Shown here: piece by piece, positions 33,197-45,845 of the stretch
Layout of the letters: each line of letters starts with the position of its first letter
How positions within the stretch are numbered: the stretch's first letter is position 1
Origin: Phyto melanocephala
Taxonomy: Eukaryota; Arthropoda; Insecta; Diptera; Rhinophoridae
DNA length: 64,000 nt
NCBI GenBank assembly: GCA_941918925.1
Contig: OW799233.1
Span: 107,687,833-107,751,832 of the forward strand
Direction of reading: 5' to 3'
Translations under genes and position numbers: made by a program
Notes under the pieces: model-generated
What the model was told of the DNA's origin: nothing
The model's input: the letters and a program-made list of their open reading frames with translations, nothing else
Databases searched by the model: none

Positions 33197-33992
33197 AACA
33201 AGTAGAAGCGCTATATTTGGCCATGCCGAATCTGATAATACACTTTACAGATATTCGCCATTTAATCTAGGATGCCATCTTGGATTTTTCTCTTTAAATA
33301 GCTAATTATATTTTGATAATCAAGCTGTTTCATTTGATTCCTTTATTAGCTCTCTTGGTTTCATGGAAACTGAAAAAATCGATTTGTTTTTGTAAAGCAG
33401 CTGTACTTTGGTGCTTATATCTCAGCTGTTTTTAAACCGATTTTTTAGTTTTTCTGAAAAATTATTTCTAAGATTACGGCTTCTAATTTATTATCTTAAG
33501 CATGTTCAAACATTATTTAAGAGTGTGAAAAAATTTGATATTTTCGAATATTTTTTGTCAATAACATTGCCGGTTAGTGAGCAATTTGTACAAACTTTTT
33601 CACAAATATCTCCAGAGCCATACCAAATCTACAAATGGTAACAACAGTGTCCATGAATTAGCCTAGGGTTGGAAAACTTTAATTTTTGTGGTAAAATCAA
33701 GCGAAAAAACAGAGGAAGTCATGTCTTTTTGCTCATATATCCGATTTGTTCCCGAATATTTCTAATACTTTTATACCTCAATCGTGTCATGGCGGTGGTG
33801 GGAGACTTCAAAATTTTGATTTCAACATACACATGGACCGACGGATTGACAGACTAATAGCGCTTAATCGACTCCCCTACTTATAAGCTTGTAAAAAATA
33901 TTACTTGGTCGGAAATGAATATTGCAGAAATTCCTCACGGAATGACAAACCTTCATATACCCTTCTATACTGGCGTGTGAAGGGTATAAAAA
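33197..33992 (-). repeat. Dipteran interspersed repeat, inverted long copy
   Basis: It starts AACAAGTAGAAGCGCTATAT, followed by TTGGCCATGCCGAATCT, and ends GTGTGAAGGGTATAAAAATT. The block order matches the reverse of 25649-26434, but the middle has no long poly-T and holds unrelated sequence. Open frames here are chance. Confidence 0.65.
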
Positions 33993-35508
33993 TTACTGCT
34001 AAACAAGAGCAGATGACAAATTATGTTCCTCTTTGTAATAGTGAGTAATAGTCGCTTAAAATAAAAATGTCTCCCAAAATTAGGAATTCTTAACCAATAT
34101 TTTTGTAAACGAACATTCCAATATAAGCTATGATATTTTAAATATTATTTGCTTTTTTTAATTAAAAAAAATATATATGTATATATATAATCCGCAGTTG
34201 TATATATACATTACGAAAAACATACAGGCATGCATAGAGTTATTCATTTTTTTTTTGTACAGACAAATTGTATTCTTATTAAAATTAAAATCCTTAAAAA
34301 GTTTCCACTTTGAAAAAGAAAACAAACATTTATAATTATGTCAAGATTTTGATGCATAAAAGTTTGTAAAAAAAATAGATGAGACTTACATACATACAGA
34401 ATAATTTGTATTTACGTTATTTTTGTTTTTTTTTTTTGTTTTTATTTATACAAAAATATATATATTTTTTTACTTAACAAGTAAAAACAAAAATATCTTT
34501 ATCTATAATATAAAGTTTATATCTACACATGCATATAGGCATTGACTTACTTTCGTGTATTCATACATACAATTCATACCAGAGGTTGGCGTTGTTCAAT
34601 TCTGCATAAATTCTGATTAATTAAATCCACTAAGCAGAAACTTAGAATTGTCTTAAATAACATACTCCTTCAGAACTTGACCCTACTTTTGCTTAGATTA
34701 ACATAGATATTTTCCCTCAAACATAGATATTTTATCAAATTTGTTACTTGTTTATGGTCAAGTTTAGTTTTATGTCCATGTTTATTTAATAAGAACAAAT
34801 TTGAAATTAAGAGAAGCTCAATACTAAAATAATAATACTTTCTGGACTGTTTTTCAAGTGGAATAAAATTGTTTATAATTGTATTAGCTTTTTTGACATA
34901 AACAAAATTATAAAGCAACAAAAAGTGTTTTTAGAAGCAACAGCACTGCAATAAAATTTTTAAACAATTTGATTTTACTCGAAATATATATAGAATGTTT
35001 TTAAACGCACAAAACATCCAATATGGATAAATATAAAACTAACTGCTGTTCTAATAAAGTGTAACTTTATTCGGTGTACTTTGAGAGATCACCATGTTAA
35101 AATTAATAATAGAACAATGCTTACGAGTCGTGTAAATTAATTTAAAAATTTTATAAATGGGTTCATGGCCAATTTTAATTTTTTAGGTATTATTTATTCA
35201 AGTCGAGCGTAGATGGTGGGTTGAATACAAGCCGTCACCGTTGTAGACACGATTAATTTTTCTGGTAGATCTATTACAACAATTACTTTTGAATCATCAG
35301 CGAAGGAGCTAGAGGTTCATACAATGCTGCTGAACGTAGACCGCTGTCGCTTGGGCACAAGCTTGGCCGAGGTGCGGTTACTAGAAGAAGTACAAAATTT
35401 TTATGCACGAGTCCTCAAGTCCAAGATGCTTTATTAGCAATAAATCTACAAAAATGTATTACTGAGAATTATTAAACGATTTTACGGAGATGTTTCTCTG
35501 AAGAGCAG
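33993..35508. other. Non-coding DNA; unclassified GC-richer block at the end
   Basis: Mostly A/T-rich with TATA microsatellites near 34175-34205. From about 35190 GC content rises and two overlapping plus-strand frames stay open for roughly 45-50 codons (one reads RRPLSLGHKLGRGAV). This block abuts the BEL/Pao remnant and may belong to it, but I recognise no domain. Confidence 0.35.
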
Positions 35509-35709
35509 TTCCAGACATATCGACTGCAAAGTATAACGTATGGTTCTTCTAATGCCCCCTACTAGGCAACAAGGTGCTTGAAAAAATTAAGTAAAGATTA
35601 TGCAGTTGAATATCCAATAGGATCAAAAGAGATTTTATTCGATTTCTATATGGATTATTTGATCAGTCGATCAAATGACAAAAAGGAAATCTTTGAAAAT
35701 TCACTTTAA
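35509..35709 (+). pseudogene. BEL/Pao reverse-transcriptase remnant
   Basis: A 66-codon stretch with one in-frame stop reads FQTYRLQSITYGSSNAPY, stop, then ATRCLKKLSKDYAVEYPIGS and ILFDFYMDYLISRSND. BEL/Pao reverse transcriptases have Y-x-L-x-x-V-T-Y-G-x-x-S-A-P-x-x-A-x-R-x-L followed by the active-site motif D-F-Y-V-D-D (family knowledge). Here the active site is DFYMDY, so the second catalytic Asp is lost. The piece covers only the region around the active site. No LTRs or other domains were found nearby. Confidence 0.65.
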
Positions 35710-37574
35710 GAAAATCGTTCTCTAATAGTAAAAAATTCCTCGATTCAACACTGCTGTAAATAACTCGGTCGCTTTTTTTGAAAATGTTGGCCAGCGTTAA
35801 AATAAAATGCTATTGGTGTAACAAGTAAAAACAGTGAACCTTCAGTTCGTCGTTCGTTTGGTAAACACATGCCAAATCAGCTTCAGGGATGAAGCCAATA
35901 CCTGAATTTACGGGCATGTTAACAAATAGATTTTTTACTTTCGGGAATAGAAATATCCCGGTTGGTGTAAAATTGAACCAACAGAATGGCGTTTATAGAG
36001 AGCAGTTACGAAAAAAATAAGTCAGAAATTATTTCTAAATATAAAATTCCATTAAATTTTTTTAAAATTGTGGAAGTTTTATTTAAAAAAAATTTTTAAA
36101 CATAACTTATTCAACCAAATCTATGATTATGGCGTTCTCTGATGCATACACTTTTAAACAAACATAAGATGTATGTAGGTAAGTTATTTATATTAAGTGA
36201 AGTAATCCTTTATAATTGCTACAACTCATTGCTTTAACTCATTAAAAGGTATATGAACATAAGAACCCTATTTTTAATGACGCAAAACAATTTTGTGCTT
36301 TTAGCCTCTCTTCGTTGTTAAAAATGTTTTCATTTACGTTTTCTTAGAAATTTTATACTAATGATACTTTTTAAGTCTTAGGCTTAATAAGTTTTAACTA
36401 ATTAATAATCTTCAATGTAACATACACAAATATGTACGTCGTTCACTCTGCTAAAGAACACTGTAAAAAAAGTTTTTCACAGTAAATCTACGAATTTGAC
36501 GTATTCTTAACAAGAAACTGAACACAAATAAAATATAATACTGTTAAACTTTATTATTTTGTTTGATTTCCAACCCAATAGAGTATCTTGTTTCTAAAAA
36601 AGTTTTGAATAGGGGAGTTTATTGACCAATTTCTGTTTGTCCGCTCATCTGTCCATCATCTATATATGGTACCACACTTTTGGAAATATCTGGTAAATTA
36701 TTATTATTCAAATCCAGCACTTGCGCTCCATAACATACTGTGATAAGAGCAGATAAGCATGTCTCTGCTATTTTCCCATGAAAATTACAGTTTTTAGCTC
36801 TATGAGAAATTATTGACACATTTCGTAATATTTATTTTGTAAATTTATAATATGCCCCTCGAGATATCCTTATAAAGTTTTGGACAAATCAGATATTAAT
36901 CATCAAAGGTGCAGTCAAAAATTGTTTGAAAATTATGTATATAAAGATTATGTCTAAATATATCAAAATCCTCCAGCTCCTACATAGTCTATGCACACCC
37001 TAATGACTCCAAACCACAAGTCGAAGTATTTAATATTATTCCTTATTAAAACTTGAAATTAAGTTTGAAACTTATTGAGTTATAAACATTAAAATACAAC
37101 GACTTTTATGTCTGTCTTAAAATGTTCAAAACAAAAACAAATTAATTCATATTCAAGTCAGCAGACAGAGTCAATAAAGATAATTAATGCAAAAGACTGA
37201 GTATTAAAATAAAATTCATATTAAAAAAAGTTTAAATCCATGATGAGCGCTTCTTCAAAATGGCGTAAATTAATATGGGTCAAACAAAAACGCACGACTT
37301 TAATTGTAAATAAAACACAAACTTTTCAAAGAACTATCTTAATATTTTTATTTTAAAAGAAGGATCTCTGACAATTATGTGTGGAACAAAATATCACTTG
37401 AATGCATAATTTTGCTGACTACACATTTGGTCGATTATGCTGACCAAATAAATCATTAAGTCCACGAAATGCATTTTCACTCGGACAGCACTACTTTTTT
37501 AAAGATCTCACTCATGTTAACACACTGATCAATTGCATACCCCTCCATAGTTGAATTTAAAACAAAGAAATATA
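35710..37574. other. Non-coding DNA with a partial dipteran repeat
   Basis: At about 36565-36660 a weak copy of the dipteran repeat is seen (GATTTCCAACCCAATAGAGT, GAATAGGGGAGT, TCTGTTTGTCCGCTCATCTG). The rest shows no coding motif or element end. Confidence 0.45.
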
Positions 37575-38058
37575 AAGGGTCCGCCAAATAACTTTTTTTT
37601 AAATGCTATAAAAAAAGTGTAATTCGCCTGTGTGGCACGTAGCGCCGTCCTGTTGAAACGAAATGTTGCCAATATCCTTCTCTTCAATTTTTGTGAACAA
37701 AAATTCGTTCAAGATGGTCCGATAACGATCGCCATTGACTACGGCCACTCCTTGCCCATTTTCGAAGACCAAAATCTGCACCAAACAGTGACTCGTTTTG
37801 GGTGTATCGGCTTTTCAATGTATGCGTGCGGGTTTTTTGTCTCCAAATGCGACAATTTTGCTTGTTTATATACCCGCCAAGATCAAAATGAGCTTTATCT
37901 GAAAAGATGATTTTTTTGGCAAAATCGGCCAAAGTAATGTCGCAATCTTTCATATTCGTTCAGCAGAAGGATAAAACTAATTATCTGTCAAATAAGTGTT
38001 ACCATTCACAAAATAAGCACCAGTTGAAATAAAAAAAAACGTTAGATGGCGGACCCTT
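37575..38058 (-). mobile_element. Internally deleted mariner-like element, copy B
   Basis: Ends are inverted repeats AAGGGTCCGCCA flanked by TA on both sides (37573-37574 and 38059-38060). It is 484 bp, in the opposite orientation to copy A at 13489. It shares copy A's junction, in which sequence near the start codon is joined to CDITLADFAKKIIFSD, but has lost a further 28 bp or so before it. Its right interior before the terminal repeat also differs from copy A. Confidence 0.85.
37640..37965 (-). pseudogene. Truncated mariner-type transposase, copy B
   Basis: The minus strand begins MKDCDITLADFAKK, then IIFSDKAHFDLGGYINKQNC, where the first catalytic block has Glu changed to Lys. After frameshifts it continues as VFENGQGVAVVNGDRYRTIL and FQQDGATCHTGELHF, which keeps the second catalytic Asp. 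The third catalytic residue is absent. It is the same protein family as copy A. It is dead, and the element could move only if an enzyme were supplied from elsewhere. Confidence 0.8.
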
Positions 38059-38060
38059 TA

Positions 38061-40162
38061 TAATTAAATTAGGCCAAAAACTTAAGGTTAAGGTGTGACT
38101 CGTGTTTAACATCGTTGTTTTAGGTTGGACAATCCTTCATTTCGAAATTTGACTCTCAACCCCATTAATATTAGTATCAAATGCAACGATATCGCCAGTA
38201 AAATAAAGCTAAACATGAAAACGTTAGAATCCAATATGACGTTAAAAACAAAATGGCGGATTATGTTTTTCTTAACCCTTAACAACAAAGATATCAAATG
38301 AATTAGCTTGTCTAGTAAGATACACTGAACTTATGTCAAAATGCAAAATAAAAAATCCCATCGGAAATAATAAATCAAAATGACAGAATAACATTACATC
38401 AGAAATCTAGGAATCTAGGCTGTTCAAGATCCTGAATGTTATTATCAGATTCCGCTCAGCCAATTATAGTATTCTTACTTTATTTATTTTTGTATTTAGA
38501 CGCCATTACAAGAAAACTTGTTAAAATCAAATCGAAAAATAAAACAAATTAAATATTCCACATATGAAAATTTCCAACAAATTTTGTCGCAGTGTATAAT
38601 CCCATTCTTTATCTCTCCTTGATTAAGTGTAAAATCTAGTTAATTATTCGTACTGTTTTTCTTCTGCACCTTTAAATCTGCTACTTTGTATTTACAACTC
38701 AATTCAGAAATAAGATTAAGAATATAAATTAACAAGTGTATATGTGTGTATGTATATGTAACCTATAAACATACTAACAACAAATATTCATACATAAATT
38801 TTTATAAACAGTTCACAGAGAAAAAGAAATACAACCCTTGGTGTAACAAAAAATAAATCCAAGAAAGAAAAGGTTCTTTATACCCTTTAAATACTTATAA
38901 ACTGGTACTTCTAAGAATTTATTTCAAATTATGTTCGCATTCTAAATGAGGGTCTTTTATATGATTTTTAATAGTTTTTCTTCTTTACAGATTAAAAGAT
39001 TTTTAATATATGAATTTATATGTTGAAAAAGTTTCCTTTTTAAAAGATTTACTAAAATGTTATTAATTAACTGCAGAGAGTGTATTAAGCCATACATATG
39101 TTTAACCATTTTTATTATGATGTGCTAAGAAAAGCCTACACTGTCCTTAGTTTTTGGTACTAAGAATGCTGTAAAATAACTATTAATAGTTTTATGAAAT
39201 CATAAAAGAAATTATTTAGTTATAAAATAGGATAAGATTTTTAAGTGCTACAGATAAAAAGGGGTTTGTTGACAAATTGTTAAGTAATATTATTAATAAA
39301 AAGTTTAAGTAACTAAATATTTGAACAGTTCATAGGACAACTAATTAAATAGTTTTGTATTAATAGTGAACCTTTAATTAAGAGAAAATTGGTAGCAAAA
39401 ACAAACACTGAAATTTTTTTTTTATAATTTATGTAAACAGCAATTAAAAGCGTAATTTAGCTTTCGAAAAGGATAACACCGATGTGGCTTTTTGCTATAG
39501 CCCATATCAAGTTTTGAGGGAAATTTTTTTTAAAACCTAAAGTGAGTGTGGTAGCTCCCAAGTCTACCTGTTTACTTCTGTGGCACTAAATGACCAGTTA
39601 AGGCCAGTTTAGACTATAATACAAAGTAGAAAAGTGTTAAACCAAAATTTAATCGAAAGGTGAAAATATTAGAGAAAATACGAATAAAAACTTTACAAGC
39701 GAACCGTACTTTTTCATTTTATAAATTGTTTTAAAAAATGCAGCATTACATTATATCTGAGGTGTGTTTTAGTGTTTTCATTGGCCAACAAATTAAGGGT
39801 GTGCTAGTAATTCTACACAACACAACAACGTATATATTTTTGATTATGTTACACAGCGTAGAAGAAAATGGTTTATTTTTTTTTTTTTTTTGTAGAACTA
39901 CAAACACAATAAAATGTTTTATTCATCAAACATATTCAAAAACAAAAAAAAAAACAAAACAAAAAGAATAAAACTAAAGTCTTAGCTTTGTAAAAAACGC
40001 AAAAAAAATTATTTAATTTAAAATTAGATATTTTTTATTATTTTTTGTACTTGCGCTTATAATTTGTTGTGTAAATCAGATTCTTAGTTTGTTTTCTACA
40101 TCACACTAATAGTGTAAATGCAAAACACTTACATTATACTTTTGTTCTGTTTTTCTAGAGTA
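38061..40162. other. AT-rich non-coding DNA
   Basis: No coding exon, repeat family or element end was recognised. A low-complexity T-run and A-run section lies at 39875-39965. Confidence 0.45.
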
Positions 40163-40902
40163 CACGCAAAGAAAAAATATGGTTGTGGTAACCATAATCG
40201 AAGAGCAACATACTATGATTGAATTGTATGATTATGGTTAAAACATCTAATGGTTACCAGTTATCATTATTATGTTTAATTAAAGTATCATTCAATAATC
40301 ATATACATATATGACTACAATTGAAATCGACAATCTTTGCTTTTTTACGACAAATTATTTTATTTTGCTGTAACATACACATATTGATTGTAGTCATCAA
40401 TTTAATTGCCATTTTTATATCAATATTTTTCTACATATTCTCGTTTATTTGTAAATTTTCTTTGATTTTTCAAAATTTTTGTTCATTTTTTTGACATCTC
40501 AAACTTTTCAAATAATAAAAATTTATTCAGCAAGAAGAAGAAGAACAGTTGAAGTCAAATTATTATTAAAAAAAATCATAGCTTGATTAATTTGTAATCA
40601 AACTGTTGTCTCACCTATTATCTAATGATTATTTGTAATTTTGAATGCTTTTGAATATAATGTTATTTTTGTCAAATTATTTTTTTTTAATCACACTATT
40701 TTTAAATGATAACCATTTTGAAATTTTTACGAAAAGTTATCATTAAATGATACAATTCAAACAAATGCTTTATTATCGTAACAAAATATATGATGAAATG
40801 AAAGAAAAATAACTATTACTTGTTTTCGACAACCAAATATTGTTATAGAAACTGAAATATGGCCGTCGTGATCATGTCGTAACCATGGTTTTTCTTTGCG
40901 TG
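40163..40902. mobile_element. Complete MITE, TA target, CACGCAAAG ends
   Basis: Inverted ends CACGCAAAGAAAAA, then NNATGGTT, are flanked by TA at 40161-40162 and 40903-40904. The element is 740 bp and non-coding, as expected for a MITE mobilised by a Tc1/mariner-type transposase. Related fragments are at 5016-5092 and 29467-29577, so the family has at least three members here. Confidence 0.8.
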
Positions 40903-40904
40903 TA

Positions 40905-41963
40905 GGAAGCGAATTTTATCACTTTTTGCTTTTACAAAATCTAAATGAAATCTTACGACTTGTATTATAGTCTAAACAGATTTTTAATACTGACGGTAAG
41001 CCTTAAATATCTGCACTTTTATGATTTACTATTTTTAGTAGTTCACACCTCTGTATAATAAAAAAATGCAGATCCGAACGATCATTACCAACGTTTTCTA
41101 CTATGACATTTAAAAAACCGCGAAAAACGAGAAAAAATTAAAAAAAAAATTAAATTGTTAACTTTTGATTATATTTGTTTTGTAAAATTATAAATTTCCA
41201 TACAAAAATATTAAAAGTTTAAACAATTTAAGTTCACGTTGCTAAAACAAGCTTTGAGACATCATTTGCTATCTGAAACAACTAACTTTACAACTGGCAA
41301 CAAAACTGAAGTTGTATTGCTAACGATAATTATCCTTTTAAGTCTATAGACATACTATTTTTAATACCATCTGGCCGAAACAGTCTTTACATTATAAATT
41401 ATGATGCTAACAATATGAAACTTTTTATCAATGTAAATGCGTCCCTCATCAAGGTGTCAATTTTTGCTCTGTAAAATTGTAAAATAAAAAGCTTTTGCAT
41501 ATCAGTTTCTGTTTTTTATGTCTCTTCGCAAAATTGAAAAATACGTCTAATATTCAAATGTAATTTTTCATGTATTTAATAGGTTCGATAAACTTAAAAC
41601 TTTACTCATATTATCGTTATCGTCATCGTGAATATATAAGTTAATAATAAAACTTGGTGCTCTATGCCTCATATACCATACAGAATATTAAGAAATAAGT
41701 ATCGAAATTAAATTACAATAAATAATATAAAATATATAATCCACTCATCACATTTTTTTCAATGGTTGCTAGTTCAAAGCAATAATAACAGAAAAAATTT
41801 TCACTATCAATCCTTATCATTTTCCTAGTTAATTGTTGCAATATAATGTAGTTTAATTTAATATAGTTTAATTTTATATCGTTTAATTTAATGTATATAG
41901 TATAGAAATTTTCAACTTAATACCATTTTACAATGAGTTAATATTCTATGGTTTTATATTTCA
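40905..41963. other. AT-rich non-coding DNA
   Basis: No feature recognised. The right limit is the Helitron terminus at 41964. Confidence 0.4.
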
Positions 41964-42752
41964 CTAGCAGACCCGGTCCGTGTTTTACCGTGTATTACCA
42001 CATGATTTATATTGAGCTTTAAACGAAATTTACAGCCTTCAAATATATATCCATGGAATACCTATCATAAAGTTACAGAATGACTTACATATATTGTAGG
42101 TATGGGCTCGATCTAAAAAGAAACGCATGCATTTAAGGCAAATTGGAAATTATATTTATTTATAACTTCATCTTAAGGCCAACGGAGAGACAAAGCTTTT
42201 TGTTTTTCTATTTGGCGTAATAACGTATACATTTTTTGGCGTGCCAACTCGAGAGCAAGACAAATACAACTGACCGTGTGAAAAACATGAATTTTCCAAA
42301 ATTAAGCCAGCAATAGTCAATAATTGGCTTTGTGCTTTGTTAATGGTAATAGCAAAGGCAAGAAGCAAAGGGAATTGGAGCCGCTTGAATTGGAATAGCA
42401 AATCGTTGGAAATTATCGGAATTCGTGGAGTAAGTACGTCTTCGTCTTTGAATCTGCCACCGATGATTGTTGCCTCGATTAAATTTGGTGAACAGTTTTT
42501 GGTTCCGTTGCATAACTTTAGTGCTTTTAAGTTGCAAATTAAAATTACCTGTGATCCAACCTTTAATGTTAGTACATGCGATGGCATTCCGGGTGGTTGC
42601 ATTGCATTCAAAAATTCAGTGGGAAAATTGACGGCTTGTTCTTCATCCATTACTGTGTCGATCGATTTGTATTTGATTAATTTGCCGGGTAGTTTCAATT
42701 GAATTTGCTCATTGAGCTGTAAATATTTTTTGTAAATAAACCGAAAACTCGG
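41964..42752 (-). mobile_element. Helitron remnant with 3' end and helicase tail
   Basis: On the minus strand the element ends ACACGGACCGGGTCTGCTAG and is followed by T, as expected for a Helitron 3' end inserted between A and T. A short palindrome, GACCGGGTC, sits just before the end. Upstream on the same strand is the C-terminal part of the Helitron helicase. The 5' side is truncated near 42750, so no Rep domain is present. Confidence 0.7.
42168..42752 (-). pseudogene. Helitron (Pif1-like) helicase C-terminal fragment
   Basis: About 195 codons are open, ending at TAA 42168. The frame extends upstream of the first in-frame start-like codon to about 42752, reading YKKYLQLNEQIQLKLPGKLI. Key segments: LTLKVGSQVILICNL and NGT, then PLLLAFAITINKAQSQLLTI (the family usually has A-x-T-I-N-K-x-Q-G-Q), then GQLYLSCSRVG. 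These are the late motifs of the Pif1-type helicase that unwinds DNA during rolling-circle transposition. The Walker motifs and the Rep nuclease would lie upstream and are missing. The frame is uninterrupted, so truncation, not point decay, inactivates it. Confidence 0.85.
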
Positions 42753-43009
42753 ATTTTTGCAACATTTCGAAAGTTTTAAAATTTTGATATTGGATCATTA
42801 TTAACATAGGGTTTTTGTAAATATGTTCGAAAATACATAACCGATTTTAGAGTTTCATATCCCGTTTTGAAAAACATGACAACGGCTTTAAAAAAAAAAA
42901 TAAAAAAGCAACCAAAATAAAATGTCATTGGTGATGCAGTATGAAAATTGGATTTTACCACGCCAAAATCAATCAATCAAAAATCAGACTTCACAGTGTC
43001 ACCCGCCTA
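42753..43009. other. Non-coding spacer
   Basis: No feature recognised between the Helitron fragment and a Penelope-type relic. A 66-codon minus-strand frame here has no family motif. Confidence 0.35.
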
Positions 43010-43110
43010 AATATTCTGAAATGAGTAGCGAAATATTGGAAGAATTAATAAAAAAAATTAATGATATTATTTAAATAATTAAAAGACCTCAATCTTAAAT
43101 AATTTTAGTT
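43010..43110 (+). repeat. Penelope-type terminal repeat relic
   Basis: TTCTGAAATGAGTAGCGAAA, then TATTGGAAGAATTAATAA and later GACCTCAATCTTAAA, follow the same order as the 434-bp units at 30287 (CTGAAGA, GAGTAGC, AAATATTG, AATAAATAAA, ACCTCGAGCTTGAAA). About 14 bases of the stem-loop are deleted. It keeps the GCGAAAT form seen in the third unit. Confidence 0.5.
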
Positions 43111-44853
43111 AATATTTAAATTAAAAAAGGTCAAAAAACTAAATAATTATTGCGATACAATAATTTTTGGTTATTAGATTTTTTTTATTTTTATTTTTTT
43201 CTTTATATGATGAAAATGTTTGAAAATCGAATTTAACTTATCTTCTTTTTAATTTTTATTTGTTATCGCAAATTTGTTTGTACAAATTTAAATTTCTGCA
43301 CTACAATTATAACACTTAGTTTTTTGTGCAAGGAAATAATAAATAAATAAGTTAATAATAAAAATAAATAAATAATAAATAATAATTAAAAATTCAGCAC
43401 TTAGAAATCATACAGTTAAATTTGTATAACCACAAAAGAATTCAAATCAAAGAGATAAAAATATAAATAAGATGTCCTATCTTTGTCACTTTAAAACGCG
43501 AGAAATACTTATTCGATATACAAACCAAAACATGATTCAGAAAGGCCTACTTTTATTGGTTTAACAAAACGATTTAACAAAGTCTACGCACATGCGTTAA
43601 ATGCAAACTTTTGTGATGGTGTGTTTTTATCACCTAAAATGTTAAACAAATAGTTCAACCTACATTATTGTAATTATTGTTTCGCAATGTGGTCAGGGTT
43701 ACTCTAGTGTTTTATATAATTCTAAAGTTTGACAGCTGGGTTAATAATAGCATCTTATGTATAAATATGCCTTTTTTATGCATTTTTAAAACCTAAGATT
43801 TGGACTACTATCATATAGACATTTAGAGTGTACGATGGTCACCTAGACAATGATCCAGTCGCTTAGTAATATTACAAACAATACAAATGAAGAGATAATA
43901 ATAAAAGGCAGCATAACTATGAAATATTGTGTATTAATATATTTGGAATTAAAAATTATTTTACAAGAATGAAATACAATCGCTTCATATCCACCTGCAT
44001 ATATGCCTAACAAATAATGAACGGTTCTAACGTAAAACGTAAGAAAGGCTTTCGTAAAACAAGCTATAATCACTTATGTGCAACAACATGACATGTCCTA
44101 AAAACTGTAATTGTTTTTAAAACTCTATAACTTGACCACAAAAACCAGACCACAGATAATAGTGTGATTTTTAAACAATTATTATAATCGCATTAATTAT
44201 TTTGCAAACACAAACAAGGCAGATAAACAAAAATACACAAAAACTTAATTAATATTTTTTGTTTTAGTTTGAGGTTTTATTTTAATTGTTTATTAACTTA
44301 TTAAATTAATACTATTAATTAAATACTCTAGGAAAACATATTTGTTGTGCGTTTTTTTATTTTAAGTAATCGTTTTTTGTTAATGTTTTTTTAATAAAAA
44401 ATCATAATTAAATAACAAACAATAATGTGCGAACGCATAAAGTTAAATCAGATATTTACAGTTATTAGGAAAATTATAGAAGTATTTGCAGATGCTTAAA
44501 ATTATTTAAAAAAATGTAGTTGTCATCGAAAATCTTTAACTGAAATTACTTATTAAGTGTTTAACTGCTTTCCGCTGCACTTATAGAAGGAATGATTTTT
44601 ATATGCGACAGTTCATTGGTCTTAATTTTGCAATTAAGTACAGCGTATTTCATTGCTACTATCACCAGCTCCATCATGCCTTCCTCTTCGTTTTCTGCCT
44701 GTTCGTAAATTCATTGCTTTTGTATTGTCTTTAATTGACAACAATAAAAATATGTATTGATGTGTGCAAACCCTATGAAATAATAAATTGCCATATGGAA
44801 AGAACTAAAAATATTCACACCATTCGTTAAGCATTAGTTGACATATGTACACT
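43111..44853. other. AT-rich non-coding DNA
   Basis: No coding motif or element end recognised. A 76-codon minus-strand frame at 43843-44073 is hydrophobic but is judged to be chance in AT-rich DNA. Confidence 0.45.
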
Positions 44854-45845
44854 CGACGCACAGTAGCGCCTTTTCTTACAACCCGTGGCAAAAATACAAA
44901 ATTTCATGACAAAATTTTGTGAAACGAATGAAAACATCGTATAAAGAACTATTTACTGATCACAATTCAAAAATGTTTTCCTTAATTGCATAAAAATTAT
45001 AGTTGGTGGAGCTGCTCAAAGTCGACAATTTTTTAAAAAGCAAAAAAAAGGGTGATATTGAAAAACTAAATGAACTTTAGAATTAAAGTGTCAGAAAATT
45101 GCCGTTTGATTACTATTTTTTTGGTATTGTTTTTAAGGAATATTTGTTTTTTATTAAAAGAAGTAGTAAAATGCTTAGCAGATGCCCTATTTTTTCGGCA
45201 GTAGCCGCTTTTTAGACACCCTATATTTGGGTCATTTTTACAAATAAAATAGAGCATATCTAAAAATGGTCTCGCCCATACTTTCTGAGCATATTTGCTA
45301 CATAATACTTGAAATAATTTAACTAAGTTTGGCTGCCGTAGGTTGCCGCTGTAGGTGAAATAAGAAGAAAACTGTTACAACCTCATAGCGAAAACGATAA
45401 TTTTTTTTTTTATTTTTAAAATATGTAACAAAGATGTGCGCAAAATATGAAAAGAAATAAAAAGGGGTTTCCAAATTTTTTTCACTGCAGCAATTTTAGT
45501 ATAAAATAAAGTTACTTGATGCATATTTTTATTGCTTTTCGTTAAATAATAAACAATATTTTGCTCTGCCAATCAGGTAGGCATAACTATTGCAATTTTT
45601 TTTATTTATTTAAATTTATTAGTAGTTTTAAAACTTTTTTATACTGAAAAAAATATAAACTGCAGGTAAATATATATTTCAGTTAATTTTTTTTTTTTTT
45701 TGCTCAAATTAGGTAGTTCAAACCCTTTTTATAATTTTTGGGTATAAATTAAGCCGCAATTGTATAATGCAGCCAGTTAAGTTTTTACTTTCTAAAACTA
45801 GTGATCAGTAACAGAACTTATACAATTTTATTTTAAAGTGCGATA

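Noticed and set aside
42337..42702. 121-codon plus-strand frame
   Set aside because: Antisense to the Helitron helicase, which has the recognised motifs.
43843..44073. 76-codon hydrophobic minus-strand frame
   Set aside because: Hydrophobicity is expected from T-rich codons in AT-rich DNA; no start context, splice site or family motif.
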